A stretch of 51,477 nucleotides of DNA from Chloroflexota bacterium (GCA_022574675.1 JACZRO010000003.1:1-51477), one strand, 5' to 3'; positions 41,827 to 51,445 are shown, numbered from the stretch's first letter. Program-made: numbers and translations. Notes: generated from the sequence alone by a model not told the origin.

Positions 41827-42996
41827 CTAGCCGAATCTCAAAAACGACTCAGGATCGACGATGTACTGTTCGAGGACCTCGTGGTTGAGGGCGATGCCGA
41901 GTCCCGGCTCGTCGGACGGCAAGATGCAATCGCCCTCGTACTTGAACATCGGGTCGAGGATCTTTGAGAAGTCATCGAACCAGGTGTGGAGGCACTCCAG
42001 CCGGTAGAGGTTGGGCATGGTCATGGAGCAGTGGAAGCCGGAGACGATGGAGACGGGGCCCATCGCATCGTGCGGGGCGATGCGGACGTAGTAAGCCTCC
42101 GCCATCGACCCGATCCGCTTCATCTCGGATATGCCGCCGGTCCAGAGGATGTCAGGCATCACGTAGTCGACGAGGCGGTTCTCGAACAGTGGCACGTAGT
42201 CGTAGCGGGTGAAGTGGCGTTCACCCATGCACAACGGGATGTTGGTGTTCTCACGAACCTGTCGCAAAGCCTCGTGGTTCTGCGGCGGGACCGGCTCCTC
42301 GTACCAGACCAGGTTGACGTGCTCCAGCGCCCGTCCTGCGGCGATAGCGCTCGCCGTATCAAAGCGCGCGTGCGCGTCCACCATCAACTCGGCGTCCGGC
42401 CCGGCCGCGTCCCGCACCGCGTCCATCCAGTCAACGGCTTCCCGAATCGCCGCCGGTGACAGCAGCTCGATCTTGTCAGCGCCCCAGTGATCTGACCCCG
42501 ACCGTCGTTGCAGATTGAACGGGTCGGTCTTGATCGCCGTGAAACCCTCGGCGATCACCTGCTTCGTCCGGTCGTAAGCGTCCTGAGGGCCGGAGGCCTG
42601 GCGCTGGTCCTGTATGTGGGTATACAGCGGCACCCGGTCGCGGACCGGCCCGCCGAGCAACTGGTAGACCGGCTGGCCGAGCGCCTTGCCCCTGATGTCC
42701 CAGAGTGCGATGTCGATGGCGCTGACCAGGTGGGAAGTGAAACCGCGGCCGTTGATGTTAGAGAACGTGTGGAAGATGCGCTGCCAGATCTCCTCGATGT
42801 TCGCCGGGTCGACGCCGACGATCATCGGCTTGATCGTCTCGAATGCGGTGATAAGCGCCGGGGCCGCGTGAGTGTCCGTGGCCTCGCCGAGGCCGGTGAT
42901 ACCTTCGTCGGTCTCTACCTCCACGAACAACCAGGGCCACGGGCTGCTCCGGTCGCTCACCTTGACGACGTAGGTCTTGATGTCCGTGATTTTCAT
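41827..42996 (-). CDS. Sugar-acid dehydratase, enolase superfamily (galactonate dehydratase-like), copy 2
   Basis: This 389-aa paralogue of copy 1 shares long identical stretches (MKITDIKTY, GERHFTRYDYVPL, GFHCSMT). The active-site set is conserved: Asp207 and His209 (VDAHARFD), Glu233, Glu259 and His309 (APHDAMGP). DAHGR of copy 1 is DAHAR here, and the substrate loop near residues 10-50 and 130-175 differs, so the two may prefer different acids. The frame is open 42 codons further upstream, but GGAG 6 nt before the ATG at 42996 and the copy-1 start decide. It is first in the pair and divergent from the YjhG-type gene. Confidence 0.92.
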   Translation of the reverse strand: MKITDIKTYVVKVSDRSSPWPWLFVEVETDEGITGLGEATDTHAAPALITAFETIKPMIVGVDPANIEEIWQRIFHTFSNINGRGFTSHLVSAIDIALWDIRGKALGQPVYQLLGGPVRDRVPLYTHIQDQRQASGPQDAYDRTKQVIAEGFTAIKTDPFNLQRRSGSDHWGADKIELLSPAAIREAVDWMDAVRDAAGPDAELMVDAHARFDTASAIAAGRALEHVNLVWYEEPVPPQNHEALRQVRENTNIPLCMGERHFTRYDYVPLFENRLVDYVMPDILWTGGISEMKRIGSMAEAYYVRIAPHDAMGPVSIVSGFHCSMTMPNLYRLECLHTWFDDFSKILDPMFKYEGDCILPSDEPGLGIALNHEVLEQYIVDPESFLRFG

Positions 42997-43158
42997 GGCG
43001 CGCTCCGGTTCCGCGGACTCCGTGGCGTTCAAGCACCGGCGGGCAGCATACAGCGCGGGCGGAGCCGGGCGTGTAGCGGACGTATGGCGGTTCCGGTGTT
43101 CCTCGCTTACCCTGCGGTCCACTGAATTTGAAGCGACACATGAACGAACGGATCGGAC

Positions 43159-45174
43159 ATGACTACGACGAGCAGCGATCAGGCGGCGGATTCCAGACAG
43201 GCGCGCATCCTGGGCGAGCGCGAAGAAACGGGGATGTGGGAGATCGAGCTATCCGCCGACGGGCCGCTCGGCAGCCTCCCGTTGACGAGCGAGATGCTGA
43301 TCGAGGAGCCGAGCGGCAACATCTTCGGCATGACGCAGAACGCCGGGATGGGCTGGAACCCGGACGAGCTGCTGCGGACGCAGTTCATGATCCTCAGCAC
43401 CATGGGCGGGATGCGCGGGCCTGACGGCAAGCCGCTGGCGCTGGGCATCCATACCGGCCACTTCGAACTCGGGTTGTTGATCGCCGAAGCGGCCGATGAG
43501 TTGCGCCAGCTCGGCGCGTTGCCGTACGCCGCATATTGCTCGGATCCGTGCGACGGACGGACGCAGGGCACCACCGGGATGCTCGACTCCCTGCCCTATC
43601 GCAACGACGCCGCGACCATCTTCCGGAGGCTGGCCCGATCAGTCCCGACCGCAAAAGGCGTGCTCGGCATAGCGACGTGCGACAAGGGCTTGCCGGCGAT
43701 GATGATGGCGATGGCCGGGCTGCCCGACCGCCCGTCCGTGCTGGTGCCCGGCGGCGTCACCCTGCCGCCCACGGTCGGCGAGAACGCCGCCGAGATACAG
43801 TCGATCGGCGCCCGCCATGCACAGGGCGAGTTGAGTCTTGTCGACGCGGCTTCGCTCGGCTGCCACGCCTGCGGGACGCCGGGAGGCGGATGCCAGTTCC
43901 TGGGGACCGCCGGAACGTCGCAAGTGATCGCCGAGGCGCTCGGACTCTCGGTGACGCACTCCGCCCTCGCGCCCTCCGGCCAGGACATCTGGTTGGACAA
44001 TGCGCGGCGATCAGCGGCGGCGCTTGTGGAGCTTGAGAAACGCGGGGTCACGTCTGCCGACATCCTGACGGACGACGCCTTCGAGAACGCTATGGTGGTG
44101 CACGCCGCCTGTGGCGGGTCGACGAACCTGATACTCCACCTGCCAGCGATCGCCCACGCCGCCGGTCGCAAGATGATGACGGTCGATGACTGGCACCGCC
44201 TGAATCTGCAGGTGCCGCGGCTGGTGGACGTGCTCCCGAACGGGCCGGTCATGCACCCGACGGTGCAGTTCTTCGCCGCCGGCGGGGTGCCGGAGTTGAT
44301 GCTCCACCTGCGCCGGATGGGACTGCTGAAAACGGACGTGATGACGGTCACAGGCCAGACCCTGGGCGAGACGCTTGACTGGTGGGAGGACTCGGAGCGC
44401 AGGACCGCGCTAAGAAAGCGCCTGGCGGACCGCGACGGGGTCGACCCGGATGACGTGATCATGGACCCGGACCGCGCACGGTCCAGAGGGCTAACCAGCA
44501 CGGTGACATTCCCGACGGGGAATATCGCTCCCGAAGGATCGGTGATCAAGAGCACGGCGATCGATCGTTCAGTGGTGGACGACGACGGTGTTTACCGGAA
44601 CACCGGCCCCGCCCGCGTGTTCAGAAGCGAGATCGACACGATCCGGGCGGTCAAGTCACGCGGGGATGACCGCGTGAAGCCGGGCGAGATCATCGTGATG
44701 ACCTGCGGCGGGCCGCTGGGGACCGGAATGGAAGAGGTGTTCCAGGTCACTGTGGCGCTGAAGTACCTGTCCTACGGCAAGGAGATCGCCCTTCTCACCG
44801 ACGCCCGCTTCTCCGGCGTGTCGACGGGCGCCTGTATCGGACACATCGGCCCGGAGGCGCTCGCCGGCGGTCCTATCGGCCGGATCCGTGACGGCGACCT
44901 GATTCGCATCGAGGTCGATCAGAACCGGCTGGAGGGCACGATAAACCTTGTCGGTCACGGCGATGAGGAGCACGGCGCCGAGTGGGGAACCGAGGAGCTG
45001 GCGCGTCGCGGTGATCCCGGGGACCTTGCGCCGCACCCGCGTATGCCGGACGACAGCCGGCTCTGGGCGGCGCTGCAGCATGCCAGCGGCGGCACCTGGA
45101 ACGGCTGCGTGTACGACGTGGACCGTATCGTGGAGACGCTTGACGCGGGGATGAAGGCGCTCGGCCGGGGGTAG
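43159..45174 (+). CDS. IlvD/Edd-family sugar-acid dehydratase (YjhG/YagF xylonate dehydratase type)
   Basis: This 671-aa iron-sulfur dehydratase has cluster cysteines in [22 protein letters not shown] and [12 protein letters not shown]. Its length and the N-terminal [13 protein letters not shown] and [14 protein letters not shown] stretches fit the YjhG/YagF subgroup, whose E. coli members dehydrate D-xylonate, rather than IlvD or Edd (about 560-610 aa). It would yield a 2-keto-3-deoxy acid. The ATG at 43159 is 162 bp from the divergent dehydratase start, so the three genes probably share control. IlvD itself is a less likely reading. Confidence 0.9.
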   Translation: MTTTSSDQAADSRQARILGEREETGMWEIELSADGPLGSLPLTSEMLIEEPSGNIFGMTQNAGMGWNPDELLRTQFMILSTMGGMRGPDGKPLALGIHTGHFELGLLIAEAADELRQLGALPYAAYCSDPCDGRTQGTTGMLDSLPYRNDAATIFRRLARSVPTAKGVLGIATCDKGLPAMMMAMAGLPDRPSVLVPGGVTLPPTVGENAAEIQSIGARHAQGELSLVDAASLGCHACGTPGGGCQFLGTAGTSQVIAEALGLSVTHSALAPSGQDIWLDNARRSAAALVELEKRGVTSADILTDDAFENAMVVHAACGGSTNLILHLPAIAHAAGRKMMTVDDWHRLNLQVPRLVDVLPNGPVMHPTVQFFAAGGVPELMLHLRRMGLLKTDVMTVTGQTLGETLDWWEDSERRTALRKRLADRDGVDPDDVIMDPDRARSRGLTSTVTFPTGNIAPEGSVIKSTAIDRSVVDDDGVYRNTGPARVFRSEIDTIRAVKSRGDDRVKPGEIIVMTCGGPLGTGMEEVFQVTVALKYLSYGKEIALLTDARFSGVSTGACIGHIGPEALAGGPIGRIRDGDLIRIEVDQNRLEGTINLVGHGDEEHGAEWGTEELARRGDPGDLAPHPRMPDDSRLWAALQHASGGTWNGCVYDVDRIVETLDAGMKALGRG

Positions 45175-45213
45175 GCCGGCGGGCGCCTGGACCGGTTGAC
45201 CCCGGACCGTTTC

Positions 45214-45819
45214 TCAGGGAAACGAGATGTGGCCGGTCACGGCGTACCCGATCATCGCGACAACGGTCATCTGTATGGTCTTGCCGGCGAAGGAGCCGGC
45301 CAGGAATCGCATGAACGGAACGCCGGCCGCGCCCGCCATCACGCCCGCCAGGTCAAAGGCCGGGTTCGGTATCGCTGCAAGTACGAACGAGGCCCCCATC
45401 GGCCGGGTCCGGAACCAGCCCAAAAGGCGTGAGGTTATTCCCCGCACCAACGCGTTCCGGGAACGCTCAGCGCTCTCGACGATCGCTACGCCCGTTGTGC
45501 CGGCGAAATACGTGGGCCACAGGCCGGCCGATATTCCGGCCGCAGCGGCCAGGCCGGCCCCAAACGGGTTGAGGAATCCGGCGGCCAAAAACACCATCCC
45601 GATCATCGGCACCGGGAAGAACAACGTGACGCTGGCGAGGACACCTGCCACGAACAGGACCGTGTACCCGGCCGTTGCCGATACCGGCGGACTGCTGAAA
45701 TCGATCCCCGCCAGGGCCAATCCAGTCGCCAGCAACAGGACGATGAATGCAAGGACCATGCCGGTCCGTACAAAGACCGCTGTGCTGACCGGGTTTGTTG
45801 TAGTAGGGGCGACCTGCAT
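45214..45819 (-). CDS. VTT-domain (DedA/SNARE-associated) membrane protein
   Basis: This 201-aa protein has about five membrane segments (TGMVLAFIVLLLATGLALAG at 19-38, then AGYTVLFVAGVLASVTLFFP and others) and a VTT-like core: PVPMIGMVFLAAGFLNPFGA, GTTGVAIVESAERSRN, and FVLAAIPNPAFDLAGVMAGA, which carries the proline-rich loop typical of the family. VTT/DedA proteins act as lipid scramblases or in membrane homeostasis. The gene converges with the xylonate-type dehydratase gene 39 bp away. No substrate or partner is apparent. Confidence 0.85.
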   Translation of the reverse strand: MQVAPTTTNPVSTAVFVRTGMVLAFIVLLLATGLALAGIDFSSPPVSATAGYTVLFVAGVLASVTLFFPVPMIGMVFLAAGFLNPFGAGLAAAAGISAGLWPTYFAGTTGVAIVESAERSRNALVRGITSRLLGWFRTRPMGASFVLAAIPNPAFDLAGVMAGAAGVPFMRFLAGSFAGKTIQMTVVAMIGYAVTGHISFP

Positions 45820-46072
45820 TTCTCGGCTCCGCGATTAGTCGGCGACGCGCTTACCACTCTGCAATGTGCGTCGGAGGCCCCGGGATCGGGCCGAGATTGG
45901 CTTCGGTGTTCGAACGGTGTGTCGGCCGCCAGGCGAGACGGCGTTGCGGTGGCGGGCGGGGTTAAGGTGGCGCGAGACCGGTGTCCTGCGGGTTCGGGGA
46001 CGGATGGAACTTTCCCGATCCGGGCTTATCGCCATGCGCCCCCACGGTGGGTTGACCGGTGAGGGCGGCAAA

Positions 46073-46780
46073 TCAGGCGATGCCCAGCAGGCCCGGCAGC
46101 TCCGACAGAGACCGGATGGTGTGATGGGGAGAGACGCCTGAGACGGAAACGTCTCCGACCCGATCAAGCCACACCGAGATAGCGCCCGCACGGTTGGCGC
46201 CCGTCACGTCCGTCTCCAGTGAGTCGCCCACGTGGACGGAGCTGCCGAGCTCGTAACCACCCGTGGACGCCGCGAGCTGGAAAATGCGCGGGTCCGGTTT
46301 CTGGTACGGCTCCACGTCGCCTCGGATGACGAAAGAGAACTGGAACGACAGCCCGAGATCTGCCGGATCGTTGTTCGAATTGGTGATGACGCCGAGCTGG
46401 AAACACTCCCCGAGGGCGGCAAGCACGGACTCCGTCTCCGGGAATATCAGCGTGTTCGCCAGCCGGGTGGACACGTATAGATCGAAAAGACCGTCGACGA
46501 TGGAGGAGCCGTAAAGGCCTGCGTCGGAGGCGGAACGACGGATCGCCTCGCGGCGGCGTGCGTCCAGCGTCGCGAGGCGAAACGCAGGCTCCCCATCGAG
46601 AGATACGCGGGTGGCGATCATGTCTTCAACGGTGGGCACGGACTTCACGTTCGCGGCGCCGGCGAGTTGGGCGATCTCCGCACGGAGGCGGCGCAGGGCC
46701 GCGAACATCCCGCTATCGAAGTCCCACAGTGTGTCGTCGGCGTCGAACGTGATGGTGGTGATGCTGGCCGGCGCCCCTAT
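46073..46780 (-). CDS. HAD-superfamily hydrolase, non-canonical start
   Basis: A HAD phosphatase of about 235 aa if read from 46780. Motif I is ITFDADDTLWDFDSG (46706-46753), motif II in LGVITNSNNDP, Lys in YQKPDPRIF, and motif IV VGDSLETDVTGANRAG, a type I cap member like YjjG or phosphoglycolate-phosphatase relatives. The first ATG (46708) lies after motif I and would remove the nucleophile. No ATG, GTG or TTG occurs between it and the upstream in-frame TAA. Candidates are ATA at 46780 or CTG at 46783. The same problem affects the HAD gene at 20.4 kb. Start unresolved. Confidence 0.8.
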   Translation of the reverse strand: MGAPASITTITFDADDTLWDFDSGMFAALRRLRAEIAQLAGAANVKSVPTVEDMIATRVSLDGEPAFRLATLDARRREAIRRSASDAGLYGSSIVDGLFDLYVSTRLANTLIFPETESVLAALGECFQLGVITNSNNDPADLGLSFQFSFVIRGDVEPYQKPDPRIFQLAASTGGYELGSSVHVGDSLETDVTGANRAGAISVWLDRVGDVSVSGVSPHHTIRSLSELPGLLGIA

Positions 46781-46954
46781 CAGCGCCAGGGCCGGGGATG
46801 TCCGAGCACGGTGCGGTCCGCTCCAGATGTAACAACACTCAAGACGTCCGCAATGTTAGCGAGCCTTCAAGTTGGCTTCATACATTGAGGGTAGGCTCGA
46901 TGCGACGCCGACGTGCCAGATACGTCACCCAGACCGGTACCCCGGGAGCCAAGA

Positions 46955-47314
46955 GTGTTGGGATTCAAGAGCCTCGTCGCATTGATCGCGGTCGTCTCGC
47001 TGGCGATCGGCGGACTGGTTGCATATGTGGACGATCGCGGCGATGACGGGAATGTCGTGGGTGCGTCCGGGCCGGGACAGGCCGGGGACGGCGCCGACTT
47101 CCTGATCCCGGACGAGATCCGACAGCAGTTGCCGGAGGGGTTCCAGATCCCGCCGGAGGTGGAACAGGCGCTACGGCAGCGACTTGAACAGGGGCTGATA
47201 CCGCCAGAGGTGCAACAGGCGTTTCTGAACGGGGAATTCGACTTTTCGGCCGCGCCCGGGGGCTTCGGCGGCGACAGATTTCAGCAGTTCGCTCCCGGTG
47301 GGGACGGCAATTAA
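46955..47314 (+). CDS. Small membrane-anchored or secreted protein
   Basis: This 119-aa protein of unknown function starts with GTG at 46955, chosen because GGGAG lies 6 nt upstream; an earlier GTG at 46913 has no ribosome site. It has one hydrophobic segment (SLVALIAVVSLAIGGLVAYV, about 5-24), then a Gly/Asp-rich linker. An amphipathic region built of two similar units follows, LPEGFQIPPEVEQALRQRLE and LIPPEVQQAFLNGEFDF. The tail is Gly/Phe-rich. The repeated IPPEVxQA motif is striking, but I do not recognise the family. It is divergent from the HAD gene. Confidence 0.7.
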   Translation: MLGFKSLVALIAVVSLAIGGLVAYVDDRGDDGNVVGASGPGQAGDGADFLIPDEIRQQLPEGFQIPPEVEQALRQRLEQGLIPPEVQQAFLNGEFDFSAAPGGFGGDRFQQFAPGGDGN

Positions 47315-47351
47315 CCCTGGGCCAGATCGGCGCCTGAATTGATGCGAGGGT

Positions 47352-48758
47352 TTACGCCGCCTTGCGCAGCACTTTGTAGCTTGACAGTTTGTTGTACGCG
47401 TCCAGCGCGGCGACTTTGTAGCACTCGGCGAGCGTTGGGTAGTTGAAGACGTTGTTGACCAGATAATCGAGCTTCCCGCTCAGGGCGATCACAGCCTGGC
47501 CGATGTGGATCAACTCTGAGGCCCCCTCGCCAATGATGTGGACCCCGAGCAGGTCACGCGTCTCGGCGTGAACGAGCAGCTTGAGGCGCCCTGTGCTGTC
47601 GCCCACGATCTGTCCGCGGGCCGTCTCCGAATACCGGGCCAGGCCGATCTCATACGGCACGCGATCTCGCGTCAACTGCGCCTCGGTCTTTCCGACTATC
47701 GATATCTCCGGGATGGTGTAGATGCCGAAGGGCAGTGGGTCCTGGACCCCGTCGGTCGGTGCGCCGAGTGCGTTCCGGGCGGCGATGCGGCCCTGCTCCA
47801 TCGAAGACGATGCCAGCGCAGGGAAGCCGATCACATCGCCCGCCGCGTAGATGTACGGCACAGACGTGCAGTAACGGTCGTCGACCGTCAGGCGTCCTCT
47901 TTCGTCGGCCTCCAGACCGACGTTTTCCAGACCAAGCCCGTCGGTCGATCCCTGACGCCCGATCGTGTAGAGGAGTGCGTCGGAGATGATGTGTTTCCGG
48001 CTTTCCGTGATCGCGACCACCTCGTCGCCCGTGGTCGTCACGGACTCGACTCCCTCCCCGAGCTGGAACACCACTCCCGTGTCACGCATGTGGTAGATCA
48101 GGGCGTCGACAATCTCACGGTCGACGAACGGCAATAGCTGTTCCTCCATGTCGACCAGGGTGACCCTGACGCCCAGGGCGGCGAACATGCAGGCGTACTC
48201 AACGCCGACGACGCCGGCGCCGATTACCGCCAGACGACGCGGGATTTCGCGAAGGTCGAGGATCTGGTCGGTGTCGAATATCCGTACGCCATCGATGGGC
48301 ACGTGTTCGGAGTGTGACGGCCTGCTCCCGGGCGTGAGAATCACGTTTTCGGCGGCGATCTCGATCTTTTCATGCCCGCCATCAACGACGATCGTGTGAT
48401 CGCCGGAGAAGGATGCCTTGCCGCGGATTACTTCGACGCCGTTACGCGCCAGCTGGGACTCCATCACGGCGACTTCACGCTTGAGGATGTGGTCCAGCCG
48501 GTATGTCAGGTCCTGGAGCAGGATGTCCTGTTTGACGGAGTAGCTGACGCCGTACAGCTCCCGTTCCCGGAAACCGGTCAGGTACAACACGGCCTCACGG
48601 AGCGCTTTGCTCGGGATCGTCCCGCCGTGGATTGCGGCGCCACCGATGGTCGGGCGCGTCTCGATCACTACGACCGAAGCACCCAGTTTGGCGGCCTGGA
48701 CGGCGGCGCGCTGGCCCGCGGGACCGGCGCCAACGACAACAACATCGTACTGCTTCAT
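47352..48758 (-). CDS. sthA: Soluble pyridine nucleotide transhydrogenase (SthA-like)
   Basis: This 468-aa flavoprotein of the pyridine nucleotide-disulfide reductase family has the FAD motif VVVGAGPAGQRAAVQAAKLG, NAD motif VIGAGVVGVEYACMF, second FAD site VPYIYAAGDVIGFPAL and dimer domain GVHIIGEGASELIHIGQ. The redox disulfide region reads GGAAIHGGTIPSKALR, so both active-site cysteines are absent. That rules out lipoamide dehydrogenase and fits SthA/UdhA, which passes hydride between NADPH and NAD. The C-terminal NVFNYPTLAECYKVAALDA is also SthA-like. It probably balances NADPH and NADH. Confidence 0.88.
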   Translation of the reverse strand: MKQYDVVVVGAGPAGQRAAVQAAKLGASVVVIETRPTIGGAAIHGGTIPSKALREAVLYLTGFRERELYGVSYSVKQDILLQDLTYRLDHILKREVAVMESQLARNGVEVIRGKASFSGDHTIVVDGGHEKIEIAAENVILTPGSRPSHSEHVPIDGVRIFDTDQILDLREIPRRLAVIGAGVVGVEYACMFAALGVRVTLVDMEEQLLPFVDREIVDALIYHMRDTGVVFQLGEGVESVTTTGDEVVAITESRKHIISDALLYTIGRQGSTDGLGLENVGLEADERGRLTVDDRYCTSVPYIYAAGDVIGFPALASSSMEQGRIAARNALGAPTDGVQDPLPFGIYTIPEISIVGKTEAQLTRDRVPYEIGLARYSETARGQIVGDSTGRLKLLVHAETRDLLGVHIIGEGASELIHIGQAVIALSGKLDYLVNNVFNYPTLAECYKVAALDAYNKLSSYKVLRKAA

Positions 48759-48857
48759 GCCATCACACTATGTGTGGCGAGAGCGACCGATACGGCGAGA
48801 AACGAACGCACGGCTGGTTGCCCGCCGTTCACGCGCGCCAGTAGGAGGGTCTGCGTG

Positions 48858-49739
48858 TTAACCCAACAGTCCGGCGTCCCGGAGTTCCGTCTCAAGGATC
48901 ACGCGGACCTCGTACGACACCACTCGGGCCGGTGAGCGGGGGCGCATGCCCTCCCAACCCTGGAGTTCGAGGGCCGCTTTCACGCCGGCGACGCCGTACC
49001 CGGAGATCACGGCGTCCAGCCTGGACGCTATCGCCTGTTTTTCACGCGCCGGGTTGAACTTCCCCTGGTGGCCCAGGCGGACGATCTCCACGGCGAGTTC
49101 TGGTGCGACGTTTCCGAGCCACATCATGGCCCCGTTGGCGCCGATCAACATGCCGGGCAAAAGCAGCGACCCGTTGCAGGTCCAGAACTTGCGATCATCC
49201 GGAACGCCGGGCCGGACCCATGACTCGAACCGGATGTCGTGGTCGGTCACGTACCCGTAGACGTTGTCCATCTGGCAGATCGCGCCGATCACTTCCGGCG
49301 GCGCGGCAGGCTCTTTCGTCGGGGTCTGGTGGATCACAACGACGGGCGCCGGGGAGCCGGAGAGGACGCTTGTGAAATAGTCGACCACCGCGCCGGGCTC
49401 CCGGCCGCGAGGGATGCGGACGCGAACAAGGTCAGCGCCCAGACCGGCATAGCGAGCCGCCTGCCGGATCGTGTCCGTAGGCGACGGGTTGTCGATGCCC
49501 GCGATGATCAGCCGCTCAGCCCCGGCGACCCCGGCGACGGTGCCCACGATCGCGGCCTTCTCGTCCTCGCTGAGGGCGTCCTCTTCACCATTGATCGTGC
49601 CGAGGACGAACCCGCCGAGCGGCGTCGTCATCAGCCGCTCGATGTTGCGGGCCAGCATGCCGTGGTCAACGCGGTCGCGATCGTCAAACGGTGTCGGCGT
49701 CGGAGCGACGACGATCGGGTCCTTCTGAAGAATGGCCAT
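48858..49739 (-). CDS. DapA/NAL-family protein lacking catalytic Lys and Tyr
   Basis: This 293-aa TIM-barrel protein of the dihydrodipicolinate synthase / N-acetylneuraminate lyase family opens PIVVAPTPTPFDD and has GTINGEEDALSEDE, matching the GTxGE motif with Thr48. The Tyr of the usual Y-N-x-P motif is His137 (VIHQTPTKEP), and the Schiff-base Lys (GIK in E. coli DapA) aligns with Val164 (YGYVTDHD), so standard class I aldolase chemistry looks impossible. Either the alignment shifts another residue into place or it has another role. GGGGGAG lies just before the ATG. The amidohydrolase gene is upstream on the same strand. Confidence 0.85.
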   Translation of the reverse strand: MAILQKDPIVVAPTPTPFDDRDRVDHGMLARNIERLMTTPLGGFVLGTINGEEDALSEDEKAAIVGTVAGVAGAERLIIAGIDNPSPTDTIRQAARYAGLGADLVRVRIPRGREPGAVVDYFTSVLSGSPAPVVVIHQTPTKEPAAPPEVIGAICQMDNVYGYVTDHDIRFESWVRPGVPDDRKFWTCNGSLLLPGMLIGANGAMMWLGNVAPELAVEIVRLGHQGKFNPAREKQAIASRLDAVISGYGVAGVKAALELQGWEGMRPRSPARVVSYEVRVILETELRDAGLLG

Positions 49740-49933
49740 GCGCTCCCCCTAGTCGCATTATTCGGTGCAACTGTCGGCGGGCTCCACTCCAGGCAACCCG
49801 GTCTCGGTTGCGCATCCCAGGCATCCGAACGAGGCGCCGGTCCCAAAATCCCCGCCAGGCCGGGCACTGGACGAACCAGACCATAACGTATCGGCCACAT
49901 TCCGCGCGCTGCATGCCGAAAAACGGCGGTATT

Positions 49934-49952
49934 TCTTGCCCGGATGGCAAGA
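49934..49952. terminator. Small hairpin after the amidohydrolase gene
   Basis: TCTTGCC (49934-49940) and GGCAAGA (49946-49952) form a 7-bp stem with a 5-nt loop, 36-54 bp past the amidohydrolase stop. Weak terminator candidate. Confidence 0.3.
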
Positions 49953-49987
49953 TTCCGGCACAGACCACCGGAATAGCCGCGCCCCGC

Positions 49988-51445
49988 TCAGCGCCAGCCC
50001 GCGTAGAGCTGCGATGCTTCGAGGTCCACGACCTCGTATTTCAGCCCGCTCTTCTTCGCCACGTCCTCACCGGCCGCCGTGACTATCCATGTGCCGCCGG
50101 AGGCGACCGACCGGCCGTTCTCCATGATCACCTCGCCCGCCACCAGCGACATGGTCGCAAGACCGGAGCCCGGGTCGACGATCGTTATGTCGGCGTCGGC
50201 GCCCTCCGAGAGGTGGCCTTTGTTTACGAGGCCCAGCATCCGGGAGGGGTTGTAGCTGAGCTTTCGCACTGCGTCGAGCGGGCTGAGCGCGCCGAAGCTG
50301 ACCAGCGCCATCGTCCTTTCGATGGCCACGTTCCGCGGGATTGAGCCGCCGTCCGTGCTCACGGCGTCGATGCGGAACTCCGACTCGTCCGGCGGGCTAC
50401 CCGCCGGGGCCTCGTAACGCTCCGTTGCGAGGGTGAATGCGGAAGACGCCGGGTTGACGGGGAAGCTGAGGCTGGCGTCGGTGTTCGCCGCCTCCCAGAT
50501 ATCGACCGCCTCCTGGCCCGTCACGAGGATGACGCGCCCGTCGCGTACGGTCTGGGCATGGCCGTACCCGTCGAGCAACGCCTGGCGCATCCCCGCTTCG
50601 GTCGTCGGATAGCCCCGCGCGCTGAGGCAGTTCCGGGGCACGTTGGCGACGATGTTGCCCTCCTCGTCGCACAAACCGTTGGTGCCGTTCATCTGCGCCA
50701 GGTACGACTCGGTGACGACCTGACCGCGCACCCGATCGAGGATATCGAACGCCTCCCGGCACTCCTGTTCCGCCGTGAGGATCATCCCGCGGCAGTAGGA
50801 GTTGACGTGTGCGACGTGGAGCCGGCCGTTTCCGAGAAGCTCCGGCACCTCGCGCAGCCCTTCCAAAGTGCTGCTGCTGTCCTTTGTCGCAAGGTGGAAC
50901 GCGACCCATGCGGTCTGCTCGTTAGCGGCTTCGATCACCCCCGCGGTCGATTCCGGCGTGAAGGGGTGGTAGCCGCCGATCATTTTCACGCCGACGGCGC
51001 CGCGGGACAGGGCGTCCGAGACGACGTTCCGCATCATGGCGATCGGGGGATCGTCCTCCGGGATGGTCAGGTGCGGGATAAGCGCCATCACGGTTGCGAC
51101 GTTGATCCCGGCGCCCAGCCGCCGCATCCCGTCGGCAAGCGACTCGGGCGTGCCGAGCAGGTCCAGGCAGGTGGTCGTGCCGGACTCGGCGAGCATGGCC
51201 AGTCCCAGCGCCCGGTCCACGTTGCGCTCATCGCCCGCCGAAGAGACGTGGGCATGGGTGTCGATGTGGCCCGGCATCACCCAGCGGCCGGCGGCGTCGA
51301 TGGTCCGGCCCCCGGCTGCGGTTTCGAGTCGCTCGCCGAGCGCGTCAATCCTTCCATGACGGATGCCAATGTCGAGCACGGCATCCGTGCCGGCGGCGGG
51401 GTCAAGAACACGGCCGCCGCGGATGACGGCGTCGTATGTCGGCAT
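49988..51445 (-). CDS. Amidohydrolase (dihydroorotase/D-aminoacylase-like)
   Basis: This 485-aa metal-dependent hydrolase of the amidohydrolase superfamily has the composite beta-sandwich start YDAVIRGGRVLDP, the first metal pair H-x-H in GHIDTHAHV (His64 and His66), and a Lys in GAVGVKMIGGYHPF that may be the carboxylated bridging residue. Further histidines are in VAFHLAT and LHVAHVNS. The late Asp is in VSTDGGSIPRN, and the sandwich closes with KGHLSEGADADITIVD. It likely opens a cyclic amide or removes an acyl group. ATG at 51445 with GGGGAA upstream is preferred to the TTG one codon earlier. It is complete within the window. Confidence 0.88.
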   Translation of the reverse strand: MPTYDAVIRGGRVLDPAAGTDAVLDIGIRHGRIDALGERLETAAGGRTIDAAGRWVMPGHIDTHAHVSSAGDERNVDRALGLAMLAESGTTTCLDLLGTPESLADGMRRLGAGINVATVMALIPHLTIPEDDPPIAMMRNVVSDALSRGAVGVKMIGGYHPFTPESTAGVIEAANEQTAWVAFHLATKDSSSTLEGLREVPELLGNGRLHVAHVNSYCRGMILTAEQECREAFDILDRVRGQVVTESYLAQMNGTNGLCDEEGNIVANVPRNCLSARGYPTTEAGMRQALLDGYGHAQTVRDGRVILVTGQEAVDIWEAANTDASLSFPVNPASSAFTLATERYEAPAGSPPDESEFRIDAVSTDGGSIPRNVAIERTMALVSFGALSPLDAVRKLSYNPSRMLGLVNKGHLSEGADADITIVDPGSGLATMSLVAGEVIMENGRSVASGGTWIVTAAGEDVAKKSGLKYEVVDLEASQLYAGWR

